The notes under the pieces are model-generated. The model was not told the origin of the DNA. It saw only the letters and a program-made list of their open reading frames with translations, and searched no databases. A DNA stretch of 64,000 nucleotides from Pacificoceanicola sp048553275 (GTDB lineage: Bacteria > Pseudomonadota > Alphaproteobacteria > Rhodobacterales > Rhodobacteraceae): assembly GCF_048553275.1 (NCBI RefSeq), contig NZ_JBLZMW010000006.1, forward strand, positions 140,317-204,316. The letters run 5' to 3'. How positions within the stretch are numbered: the first letter of the stretch is position 1; every line of letters begins with the position of its first letter. The translations under genes were made by a program, and so were the position numbers. Below, piece after piece: positions 7,073-14,946 of the stretch.

Positions 7073-8245
7073 ATGACCAGCTATTTCGACGACTTGGAAA
7101 CCCGTTCGCAGGATGCCCGCGAGGCGGCGCATCTGGAGGGGCTGAACGCACAATTGGCGAAATACGGGATTGATCCGGTCGAAACGCTTGGCGATCTGAA
7201 GGCTTTGCCGGTGTTGCGCAAATCCGAACTGTCCCGACGACAGGCGGAAAACCCGCCTTTTGGCGGGCTGCCGGTGTCGAATATTGCTCATGTCTTCCAA
7301 TCACCGGGGCCCATCTACGAGCCGGGTGGCGCGAGCCATGATTGGTGGCGCATGGGGCGCTTTCTCAATGCCTGCGGCGTCGGGCCGGGGGACGTTGTGC
7401 AGAACTGTTTCGGCTACCACCTCACGCCCGCCGGGATGATTTTCGAAAATGGCGCGCGGGCGGTGGGCGCGACGGTGTTGCCCGCCGGAACCGGGCAGAC
7501 GGAGTTGCAGGTGCAGGCGGCCAGAGACCTTGGCGTCACGGCCTATGCGGGCACGCCCGATTACCTGAAGATCATACTGGAGAAGGCCGACGCGCTGGAT
7601 ATTCGCCTTGGCATCACGCGGGCGGCGGTCGGGGGCGGGGCGCTTTTTCCCTCGCTTCGAGCCTACTACGCGGAGCGCGGCATCAGCTGTCTTCAGTGCT
7701 ATGCCACCGCCGATCTGGGCAATATCGCCTACGAGAGTCCGGCGCAGGAGGGCATGATCCTCGATGAGCATGTGATCGTGGAGATCTGCACCCCGGGTAC
7801 GGGCGATCCTGTGGCCGAGGGTGAGGTTGGCGAGGTGGTCGTCACGTCGCTTAATCCCGATTATCCGCTGATCCGCTTTGGCACCGGCGATCTGAGCGCG
7901 GTAATGGCGGGAACAAGCCCCTGCGGGCGCACCAACCGGCGGATCAAAGGCTGGATGGGGCGTGCGGATCAGACAACGAAGATCAAGGGCATGTTCGTCC
8001 GCCCCGAGCAGGTGGCGCAGCTTGTGGCACGGCACGACGAGATCGCGCGCGCCCGCGTCGTGGCCAGCCGCGAGGGCGAGATGGACGTGATGACCGTGCG
8101 GATCGAGACGGGCGCGGGCGACGCGGCGTCTTTCGAGGCCAGCGTGGCGGAGGTGCTCAAGCTCAAGGGCAGGGTCGAGATTGTCCCGATGGGCGGCCTG
8201 CCGCGTGACGGGCTGGTGATCGAGGACACGCGGAGCTACGACTGA
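7073..8245 (+). CDS. PaaK-like phenylacetate-CoA ligase family protein (adenylate-forming enzyme)
   Basis: A 390-residue member of the ANL superfamily close to phenylacetate-CoA ligase, expected to adenylate a carboxylic acid and transfer it to CoA. Visible are the A5-like YATADLGNIAYES, the A7-like RFGTGDLSAV and the hinge/C-terminal KIKGMFVRPEQV. The usual Ser/Thr/Gly-rich P-loop (SSGTTG type) is replaced by QSPGPIYEPGG near residue 76, so ATP handling may differ. ATG 7073 is preferred over 7061 because GGAGAC lies just upstream and family members start this way (MTSYFDDLETRS). Divergent from the tandem-repeat gene. The link with the liv-type importer suggests uptake and activation of an aromatic or other organic acid (inference). 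Confidence 0.82.
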   Translation: MTSYFDDLETRSQDAREAAHLEGLNAQLAKYGIDPVETLGDLKALPVLRKSELSRRQAENPPFGGLPVSNIAHVFQSPGPIYEPGGASHDWWRMGRFLNACGVGPGDVVQNCFGYHLTPAGMIFENGARAVGATVLPAGTGQTELQVQAARDLGVTAYAGTPDYLKIILEKADALDIRLGITRAAVGGGALFPSLRAYYAERGISCLQCYATADLGNIAYESPAQEGMILDEHVIVEICTPGTGDPVAEGEVGEVVVTSLNPDYPLIRFGTGDLSAVMAGTSPCGRTNRRIKGWMGRADQTTKIKGMFVRPEQVAQLVARHDEIARARVVASREGEMDVMTVRIETGAGDAASFEASVAEVLKLKGRVEIVPMGGLPRDGLVIEDTRSYD

Positions 8246-8350
8246 GCCGGAGATCGCGCGCCCTGACCCGTGATATTGGATAACAGCGGGGTACGGGGCT
8301 ACCTTTGAGCCAACGGGTGCAGTGCGCCCATTGGTTATGGAGGATGACAT

Positions 8351-10027
8351 ATGCGGATCGCGACACTGGCTCTGGCGGCGGTGATCATGGGCGCGGGGGC
8401 CGCGCAGGCGGCGGGTGATGCGCTGATCATCGGCAATTCACGCTATGGTGCGGTGCAGAGCTTTTTCGGGGCAGAGCGGGTGCAGGCGGCCGGAGACAGG
8501 TTGCGCGGCGCGGGCATCGCGGTGACTGAGGTCAGCGATGCCGACCCGCGTGGGATGGAGCGCGCCTTTGCCGACTTTGTCGAGGGGATCGAGGATGGCT
8601 ATGCGCCGTTGATCGTGATCCTCGCCGGGGCATTCCAGCATGGGCCGAGCGGGGCCTATCTGTTGCCGGTGCAGGGCGACACGGTGCCGGGCGCGGCCCA
8701 GGTTTTGACACAGGCCTTTCCGATTGACGCCGCGCTCGATGTGCTGGCGCAGCGGCCGGGACGCTCCTTCCTGATCCTGGGCGAGACGTCCGGCGATGTG
8801 CCGGTGGGGCCGTATCTGCAGAGCGGCATCGGGCCGCTGTCGGCGCCGCAGGGGGTGACCGTGATCCGCGGCCTGGCGCCGGATGTGGCCGCTTATGCGG
8901 CGCGGGATCTGACGCGTCCGGATGTACGGCTGGCGGATGTGGCGGCGCGCTACGAGCTTGCGGTGGAGGGCTTTACCCCGCCGTGGCAGGTGGTGCTGCG
9001 CGAACAGGATATCGACCGCACGGTGGCGGAGACGCCGGTGGCGGCCGAATCCGATTCGCGGGCGCAGCAGGCGGATGACACGGCATGGCGGCTGGCTCAG
9101 CAGGCGGACAGCGCGGAGGGCTATCGCACCTATCTTGACGGGTTTTCGGACGGGCGTCATGCGGCGGCGGCGCGGCAACGGCTGAGTGCGATCGAGGCCG
9201 AGCCGGCTTACGTGGAGCGGCGGCGCGAAGAGGCGCTGAACCTGAGCCGGGATGCGCGGCGCGAGATTCAGCGGGACCTGTCGATCCTTGGCTATAACAC
9301 GCGCGGAATCGACGGGATCTTCGGTCCCGGCACACGGGGGGCTGTGAAGGCGTGGCAGACGGCAACAGGGCGTAACGCCTCCGGTTATCTTGATACGCCG
9401 CAGATCCGGGCGATAGACGAGGCGTCGCGGGCGCGGGCAGCCGAGCTTGAGGCCGAGGCCGAGCGCCGCAAAGCGGAGCTGGAGCGCGAGGACAACCGGC
9501 TTTGGGCGCAGGTGCGCGGCAGCGGCGACGAGCAGAGCCTGCGGCGGTATCTGGAGCGGTTCCCGGATGGCCTTCACGCCACGCAGGCGCGCGAATCCCT
9601 TTCCCGGCTCGAAGAGCAACGTGCCGGGAACGCCGCACTACAGGACAGGCGGGCCTGGGACCGGGCGCGGGACGCGGGCACGGAGCAGGCTTATCGCGCC
9701 TATCTGAGCGAGCAGCCAGACGGAGCCTTCGTCGGTCAGGCCGAGGCGCAAATCGCGGCCCTTCGTCGTGCGGAGCAGGATGCCCGTGACGACGCGCGGG
9801 CCCAGGCCGAAGAAAAGGCGCTTGGGCTGAACCCGGTGGCCACACGGCTGGCGGAAGCGCGGCTGGCGCAGCTTGGGCTCAGTCCCGGCGCGGTCGATGG
9901 GACCTTCGATCAGAACACCCGCCGTGCGCTTCGAGAATTCCAGCGGACGCGGGGCCTGCCGGTGTCGGGCTACCTGGATGAGCAAACCGTGGTACGGCTT
10001 CTGGCGGACGGGATATTGGGGCGGTAG
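8351..10027 (+). CDS. Caspase-fold (peptidase C14-like) protein with two peptidoglycan-binding domains
   Basis: A 558-residue exported protein. Residues 1-20 are a signal (AQA-AGD). A caspase-like N-terminal domain (about 22-200) has the ALIIGNSRY opening strand and the HG-type loop (FQHGPSG, His97). The segment where the catalytic Cys would be (usually DACR-like) reads LILGETSGD, so it is probably a pseudo-enzyme. Ala/Glu-rich helical linkers follow, with two PF01471-type peptidoglycan-binding modules near 300-350 (IDGIFGPGTRGAVKAWQ) and 500-555 (VDGTFDQNTRRALREFQ). It is likely periplasmic and bound to the wall. RBS GGAGG lies before ATG 8351. Confidence 0.82.
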   Translation: MRIATLALAAVIMGAGAAQAAGDALIIGNSRYGAVQSFFGAERVQAAGDRLRGAGIAVTEVSDADPRGMERAFADFVEGIEDGYAPLIVILAGAFQHGPSGAYLLPVQGDTVPGAAQVLTQAFPIDAALDVLAQRPGRSFLILGETSGDVPVGPYLQSGIGPLSAPQGVTVIRGLAPDVAAYAARDLTRPDVRLADVAARYELAVEGFTPPWQVVLREQDIDRTVAETPVAAESDSRAQQADDTAWRLAQQADSAEGYRTYLDGFSDGRHAAAARQRLSAIEAEPAYVERRREEALNLSRDARREIQRDLSILGYNTRGIDGIFGPGTRGAVKAWQTATGRNASGYLDTPQIRAIDEASRARAAELEAEAERRKAELEREDNRLWAQVRGSGDEQSLRRYLERFPDGLHATQARESLSRLEEQRAGNAALQDRRAWDRARDAGTEQAYRAYLSEQPDGAFVGQAEAQIAALRRAEQDARDDARAQAEEKALGLNPVATRLAEARLAQLGLSPGAVDGTFDQNTRRALREFQRTRGLPVSGYLDEQTVVRLLADGILGR

Positions 10028-10107
10028 TGCCACCGGAGGGCTGCGCGCGCCGGGTGCGCGGCCCCTTGCCGGCCCCGGAGCCCGGAGGCCTGTCCGATCC
10101 AATGAAA

Positions 10108-10132
10108 AAGGCCATCCCGGAGGGATGGCCTT
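10108..10132 (-). terminator. Rho-independent terminator of rpmJ
   Basis: An 11-bp perfect stem (AAGGCCATCCC / GGGATGGCCTT) with a three-base loop, 26 bp beyond the rpmJ stop. On the minus strand it is followed by T-rich DNA (CCTTTTTCATT). It also separates rpmJ from the converging gene at 8351. Confidence 0.85.
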
Positions 10133-10158
10133 GAAACGTCTCGCTGCTGTGCGTCAGC

Positions 10159-10284
10159 TCAGCCCTGACGGGCTTTGAACCGGCGCTGCGTCTTGTTGAT
10201 TACGTAGACGCGGCCCTTACGGCGCACAACGCGGCAATCGCGATGGCGCTTCTTGAGCGAGCGGAGTGAGTTTGCGACCTTCAT
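10159..10284 (-). CDS. rpmJ: Large ribosomal subunit protein bL36
   Basis: A 41-residue ribosomal protein of the 50S subunit, in the alphaproteobacterial form that lacks the CxxC zinc site of E. coli L36 (only Cys17 is present). The C-terminus RVYVINKTQRRFKARQG is diagnostic. ATG 10284 follows AGGAGAG. Longer in-frame readings upstream run through the tRNA region and are rejected. It is a single gene with its own terminator at 10108-10132. Confidence 0.95.
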   Translation of the reverse strand: MKVANSLRSLKKRHRDCRVVRRKGRVYVINKTQRRFKARQG

Positions 10285-10377
10285 GGTGGTCTCTCCTCTG
10301 TTCGTCGCGGCGCGCGAGCGCCATGCGGTTTGTTTGCCTTGCCTTCGGACCTGACGATCCGGAGACGATGAATTCCA

Positions 10378-10452
10378 TGGTGGGCGATACTGGGATCGAA
10401 CCAGTGACCCCTTCGATGTCAACGAAGTGCTCTACCGCTGAGCTAATCACCC
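10378..10452 (-). tRNA. tRNA-Val (anticodon GAC)
   Basis: Reads on the minus strand from GGGTGAT at 10452 to an encoded CCA at 10378-10380. The acceptor stem GGGTGAT / ATCGCCC pairs in seven positions (one G-U). The D-loop segment AGCTCAGCGGTAGAGC, the anticodon loop TTGACAT with GAC at 34-36, and the T-arm GGTTCGATCC are all intact. Confidence 0.96.
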
Positions 10453-10719
10453 ATATTATGGCCTGCGTTGCCTTTATTGCCCCGTTTCGTGGGTTTCCCC
10501 AAAAAATGGGGCGCGGAAGACCGCGCCGGTGGAGCGCTCTATAAAAGGAGTCGGAGGGGGGATCAAGCGGTTTTACTCAGAGTTTTTGTGACCATGCAAA
10601 ATTTGCGTTTGATTTGACGTCGAGGGCGTGGCTTGATGGTTCCACGTGACCGGGATTTCCGCGCCAAACCGCTTCGTTCGCACGGAAAACTGCTGTATAT
10701 GTGGATCGAGGGGACCCGG

Positions 10720-11580
10720 ATGCCAAAGCTTGCCTATTCTTTGAATGTACCGGATGTGCGGACCTCCGCCGTGGTTTTCGCCTCTCCGCACTCGGGGCGG
10801 GATTATCCGTGGACTTTCCTGCGCAGTACGGTCTTGGACGATCATACGATCCGCTCGTCCGAGGATGCGTTTGTCGATCGTCTGTTCGACTGTGCACCGC
10901 AATTCGGAGCGCCGCTGCTGCGCGCCGGCGCGCCGCGGGCCTATGTCGATCTCAACCGATCGCTCGATGAGCTTGATCCTGCATTGATCGAAGGGGTGCG
11001 GCGCAGCGGGCATAACCCGCGCGTGGCCAGCGGTCTCGGCGTGGTGCCGCGCGTGGTGGCCGGGGGGCGCGCAATTTATCGCGGCAAACTGCCGAAGGCA
11101 GAGGCGGAGCACCGGCTTGCACGCATCTGGAAACCCTATCATGCGCGTTTGCAACGGCTTCTCGACGAGGCGCATATGGAGTTCGGCGAGGCCATCTTGA
11201 TCGATTGCCATTCCATGCCGCGTGAAGCGCTGGACAGCACGGTGCGCGCGGGCGCGCCGCGACCGGAGATCGTCATAGGCGACCGGTTCGGGGCTTCGGC
11301 GCATGGCGAAATCGTCGAGCGGGTGGAGGCGGCCTTTGCCGCCGCCGGTCTGCGGGTGGCCCGCAATGCGCCCTTCGCGGGTGCCTTCACGACGCAGCAT
11401 TACGGCCGCCCATCGAAAGGCCAGCACGCGGTGCAGATCGAGATCGACCGCGCGATTTACATGGATGAGGCCACGATCCGGCCGAATCGTGATTTCCACG
11501 CGTTTCGCACTCTGCTTCGCAGCGTGGTGGCGGAAATCGCGGCCATCGGGCATCGCGATCAACAGATGGCGGCGGAGTGA
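10720..11580 (+). CDS. N-formylglutamate amidohydrolase family protein
   Basis: A 286-residue cytoplasmic zinc hydrolase family that cleaves N-formyl-L-glutamate to formate and glutamate in the last step of one histidine-degradation route; other N-acyl amino acids are possible. Motifs are FASPHSGRDYP (about 20-30), DLNRSLDELDP (about 79-89), LIDCHSMP (about 162-169) with the metal-binding His, and HYGRPSKGQHAVQIEIDRA near the C-terminus. ATG 10720 has GAGGGGA five bases upstream; ATG 10699 is an alternative. No other hut gene is in the window. Confidence 0.87.
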   Translation: MPKLAYSLNVPDVRTSAVVFASPHSGRDYPWTFLRSTVLDDHTIRSSEDAFVDRLFDCAPQFGAPLLRAGAPRAYVDLNRSLDELDPALIEGVRRSGHNPRVASGLGVVPRVVAGGRAIYRGKLPKAEAEHRLARIWKPYHARLQRLLDEAHMEFGEAILIDCHSMPREALDSTVRAGAPRPEIVIGDRFGASAHGEIVERVEAAFAAAGLRVARNAPFAGAFTTQHYGRPSKGQHAVQIEIDRAIYMDEATIRPNRDFHAFRTLLRSVVAEIAAIGHRDQQMAAE

Positions 11581-11595
11581 ACCGGGGCTGAGCCG

Positions 11596-12603
11596 TTAGG
11601 CTTCGGCGGATTTGTTCAAGACCCTGTCCAGCGCGGCATCCAGGGCGCCGGGATCGCCGATTTCGAGCCGGACCGGCAGGGTGAGAACCTTCATGCGAAA
11701 GTCGGGGGGCAGGCGCACAGCGTCTTTCTCCGTGGTGACAAGCTGCGCGCCAAGCTGCGCGGCATCGCTTTCCAGCCGGGTCATCAGGGCTGTGGTCAGG
11801 GGCTGATGATCATCCAGCGCCTCGAACCGTTTTAAATCGGCGCCAAGGGCGCGCAGCGTGGCAAAGAACTTCTCCGGATGGCCGATCCCGGCAAAGGCCA
11901 GCACGGGTAGGCCGTCCCAGTCCATGCCGGTCTGCAGCGGCGCCAGATGGCCGGTAACATGCGGCAGCGTGATCCGGTCCCCCCAGATCTTGGCAAACCG
12001 CGCTTGCGCCGCGTCCGGCCCGATCGACAGCAACAGGTCGGCGCGCGCCAGACCGGCGGCGACCGATTCACGCAGCGGGCCAGCGGGCAGGCAACGGCCA
12101 TTGCCGAAGCCTGCGACCGCATCAACCACGACGATCGAAAGCGCCTTGGGCAGGGTGGGGTTCTGAAAACCGTCGTCCATGATCAGCACCCCGGCGCCTG
12201 CGGCCTCTGCGGCGCGCGCGGCGGCGGCGCGGTCCTTGCCGATCCATGTCGGGGTGAAGGCGGCGATAAGCAGAGGTTCGTCCCCGACGTCCCCGGCGGT
12301 GTGGGTCTTTGGATCGACCTGCACCGGCCCCTTGAGCTGCCCGCCGTAGCCGCGCGAGATCACATGCGGGGTCTGGCCGCGCGCCATCAGGCGCATCAGT
12401 AGGGCAATGACGGTCGGTGTCTTGCCGGTGCCGCCCGCGTTGATGTTGCCGACGCAGATCACCGGGATTTTCGGGCTGTAGGCAGGGGGCTGTGCCACGC
12501 GCCGCGCGGTGGCGCGGGCGGTCAGGACAGCCAGCGGCGCGGCGAGGCGGGCACGCAGGTCGGGCGTGTCGGGCGGGGTGAACCAGAAACGGGGCGGGCG
12601 CAT
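11596..12603 (-). CDS. lpxK: Tetraacyldisaccharide 4'-kinase
   Basis: LpxK phosphorylates the 4' position of the lipid A disaccharide precursor at the cytoplasmic face of the inner membrane. The protein is 335 aa. A P-loop GNINAGGTGKT is at 52-62, preceded by the amphipathic membrane-binding N-terminus, and the family motif IMDDGFQNPTL is near 139-149. ATG 12603 shares one base with the stop of the upstream waaA-type gene (TGATG), so the two are coupled and act in successive lipid A / inner-core steps. Confidence 0.95.
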   Translation of the reverse strand: MRPPRFWFTPPDTPDLRARLAAPLAVLTARATARRVAQPPAYSPKIPVICVGNINAGGTGKTPTVIALLMRLMARGQTPHVISRGYGGQLKGPVQVDPKTHTAGDVGDEPLLIAAFTPTWIGKDRAAAARAAEAAGAGVLIMDDGFQNPTLPKALSIVVVDAVAGFGNGRCLPAGPLRESVAAGLARADLLLSIGPDAAQARFAKIWGDRITLPHVTGHLAPLQTGMDWDGLPVLAFAGIGHPEKFFATLRALGADLKRFEALDDHQPLTTALMTRLESDAAQLGAQLVTTEKDAVRLPPDFRMKVLTLPVRLEIGDPGALDAALDRVLNKSAEA

Positions 12604-13817
12604 CAGCGGGTGTCCTCGCGGTCGAGATGGGTGAAGATCGCGGCGATCACCGTGTCGATCAGCTCCGCGCCAGAGGAAACCACGTCCCACCCCGCATGCG
12701 CCATGGCCGCCGCCTGATCCGGGGCGACGAGGTGCGAGACCGCGGTGGCCAGCGAATCCGCGTCACGCACGATCCGCGCGGCCCCGGCATCGACCAGCTT
12801 CGAATAGCTCGACAGGTGCCGCGAGACGTTGGGGCCATAGAGAATGGCCGTGCCAAGGGCGGCGGCCTCGAAGGGGTCGGTGCCGCCGTATCCTGACGTC
12901 ATGGAGCCGCCAAGGAAGGCCAGCGGCGCGGCGCGATACCACAGGCCCAGCTCCTCCGGTCCTTCGGCGAGCATGACCATGGTGTTGTCATCGGGCGTCT
13001 CGCCCGCATCCCAATTGCAGCAGCGCAGTTGTTCGGCGGCGACGATCCGGTTGATGGCGTCGAAATCGCTGTCGGAGGCGGGAACAAGGATGAGCAACAG
13101 GCGATGCGCCAGTCGCACGGCCCGGCGGTGGGCCCGCAGAACGTCGGTGGCCTCGTCCGGCCTGATCCGAGCAGCCAGCCAGACGGGGCGCCCGGCAAGG
13201 GCAGCGGCAAGCTCTTCATGCTGGCCTTCGTCACATTCGAGCGGGGTGCCGGTGTCGACAAAGGCCCCCGCGTGCCTGATTACGTCGCTGCGCACGCCCA
13301 TGCGCCGCAGTTGCCGTCCGGCGGCCACGCTGGGCGCGTGAATGCGGTGGAAGAGCGCCATGGTCGCTCCGGTGGGGTCCGGCAGCCAACGCGGGACAGG
13401 GCAGTGCCAGTGCCCCGCTGCTGGGGGCAGGGCGATCATCTGCGCGCCACTGCCGCGCATCGCCTGCAACAGCGCCGGACGCAGCATACCGGCGGCCCAG
13501 AGACAGACATCAGGGCGCAGCCGCGCGGCGAAGGCGTCGCAATCGGAGCTGCGTTCGGGGGGCAGCGGCAGGGTGGTCATGCCCGGCGGCGCCGGGTCTG
13601 TCCCAGAGAGCACAACCTGCACCTCGGGGCGCTGCTGCTGGATGCGGCTGCACAGATTGACAAGGGCGCGGGCCTGATCGCCCGGCTCCGCATGGGCCCA
13701 GATCACCGGGCCGGAGGCCGGCCGTGTCCAGGTCTGCCCGGAGGCCGGACCACCAAAGGCGATGCCCCCGCGCGCATAGGCCAGATAAGCCTGCAGGCTC
13801 AATGTGCGCGAGGCCAA
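12603..13817 (-). CDS. waaA: 3-deoxy-D-manno-octulosonic acid (Kdo) transferase family, glycosyltransferase 30
   Basis: A 404-residue inner-membrane-associated transferase expected to add Kdo to lipid IVA. The N-terminal Rossmann half shows IWAHAEPGDQARAL (about 39-52), where classical WaaA has a VSVGE-type motif with the catalytic acid. The C-terminal half has FLGGSMTSGYGGTDPFEAAALGTAILYGP (described here in parts: FLGGS, then GGTDPFEAAA, then AILYGP), as in the family. There is no obvious N-terminal membrane anchor. Coupled to lpxK by a one-base overlap. The altered acid motif leaves room for a paralogue with another acceptor. Confidence 0.82.
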   Translation of the reverse strand: MASRTLSLQAYLAYARGGIAFGGPASGQTWTRPASGPVIWAHAEPGDQARALVNLCSRIQQQRPEVQVVLSGTDPAPPGMTTLPLPPERSSDCDAFAARLRPDVCLWAAGMLRPALLQAMRGSGAQMIALPPAAGHWHCPVPRWLPDPTGATMALFHRIHAPSVAAGRQLRRMGVRSDVIRHAGAFVDTGTPLECDEGQHEELAAALAGRPVWLAARIRPDEATDVLRAHRRAVRLAHRLLLILVPASDSDFDAINRIVAAEQLRCCNWDAGETPDDNTMVMLAEGPEELGLWYRAAPLAFLGGSMTSGYGGTDPFEAAALGTAILYGPNVSRHLSSYSKLVDAGAARIVRDADSLATAVSHLVAPDQAAAMAHAGWDVVSSGAELIDTVIAAIFTHLDREDTR

Positions 13818-13820
13818 GGC

Positions 13821-14060
13821 TCAGCCCAGTTCTTCGGTCGAAGAGACTTCCTGCTCTTCATCGCGCAGGCGATGCAGGTGGGCGATGTAATACCGCATAT
13901 GGGCATTGTCGACGGTGCGCTGAGCCGCCGCCTTCCATGCGTTGTAGGCGGTTTCGTAATTGGGGAAGATACCGACGATATCGAGCGCGTCGACATCGCG
14001 GAACACGGATTTCGACGGGTCGACCAGCTCGCCGCCAAAAACAAGGTGAAGTCTTTGCAT
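13821..14060 (-). CDS. DUF4170 family protein
   Basis: A 79-residue soluble protein of the alphaproteobacterial DUF4170 family, function unknown. Characteristic parts are HLVFGGEL (5-12), IVGIFPNYETAYNAWKAAAQ (28-47) and YYIAHLHRLRDEE (57-69). ATG 14060 follows a GGAGCC-type ribosome site. It stands 3 bp before the waaA-type gene and downstream of cysQ, a linkage conserved in Rhodobacterales (from memory), so a role near lipid A or core synthesis is plausible but unproven. Confidence 0.9.
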   Translation of the reverse strand: MQRLHLVFGGELVDPSKSVFRDVDALDIVGIFPNYETAYNAWKAAAQRTVDNAHMRYYIAHLHRLRDEEQEVSSTEELG

Positions 14061-14172
14061 TTGGGCTCCTTTTTCGTGCCGTGTATGCGTGGCCCGAGAC
14101 TAGCGGGTTTGCGCCGGGCCTTGAACCGCTTTTCGCCTGCCGTGTGTTACGGGGCGGTGAACGCGGCGCTTT

Positions 14173-14946
14173 TCAAAGCAACTGATCGAGCAGCAGAGCG
14201 TGCAGCGCCGGGTTGGCCGCCAGAACGCCGTTGGTCTGTGGGTGCGGATTGTTGAAGCGCAGCGGCGCGCCCTTGCGGTCCGTGGCGCGCGCGCCCGCTT
14301 CGGTCAGAATCAGGGCCCCCGCAGCGATGTCCCATTCCCACGATGGGCGGAAGGTGAACATGGCGTCATAGCGCCCCTCGGCAACAAGGCTGAGCCGGTA
14401 GGCCAGCGAGGGCCGGTGGCTGCGCTTCATCTCGGGCACGCCGCGCCGCCAATGATGCGCGTCAAAGCTTGGCCGTGTGGCGAGAACCTTTGCCTGCGGG
14501 AGTGTTGCGGTTCGGCTGGTGGCGATCGGGCTGCCGTTGAGACGGGCGCCATGGCCGAGGCTGGCGCTGTAAAGCCTGTCGCGTGCGGGCAGGTAGACAA
14601 CAGCGGCGGTCACCTCTCCCCCGCGCACTACCGCCAGCGCATGGGCCCAGGTGTCCGAGCCTTCGATAAAGCTGCGGGTGCCGTCGATAGGGTCGACGAT
14701 GAAGACAGTCTCTGTGTCTTGCCGCGCGGCGCTGTCGTCGCTTTCCTCGGAGAGCCAGCCATAGTCCGGCCGGGCCCGGCGCAGCCGGTCTTCAAGCAGG
14801 GCGTTGACCGCGAGGTCGGCCTTGGTCACCGGGCCGGCGCCATCGTCCTTTTCGCGGATTTGCAGATCGCCGCCCACATGCGACAGGGCTTCCTTGCCCG
14901 CCGCCCTCGCAACGTCGATCAGCAGGGAGAGATCACTCCCCGGCAA
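14173..14946 (-). CDS. cysQ: 3'(2'),5'-bisphosphate nucleotidase / inositol monophosphatase family
   Basis: A 257-residue Mg-dependent, Li-sensitive phosphatase family. Metal-site motifs are WLSEESDD (64-71), DPIDGTRSF (85-93) and WEWDIAAGALI (203-213). CysQ removes the 3'-phosphate of PAP from sulfate assimilation; inositol monophosphatase activity is the alternative. The start is a TTG at 14946 inside the 3' end of pmbA, giving a 14-bp overlap; no ATG fits without losing the conserved N-terminal helix. The overlap implies coupled translation from pmbA. Confidence 0.87.
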   Translation of the reverse strand: MPGSDLSLLIDVARAAGKEALSHVGGDLQIREKDDGAGPVTKADLAVNALLEDRLRRARPDYGWLSEESDDSAARQDTETVFIVDPIDGTRSFIEGSDTWAHALAVVRGGEVTAAVVYLPARDRLYSASLGHGARLNGSPIATSRTATLPQAKVLATRPSFDAHHWRRGVPEMKRSHRPSLAYRLSLVAEGRYDAMFTFRPSWEWDIAAGALILTEAGARATDRKGAPLRFNNPHPQTNGVLAANPALHALLLDQLL

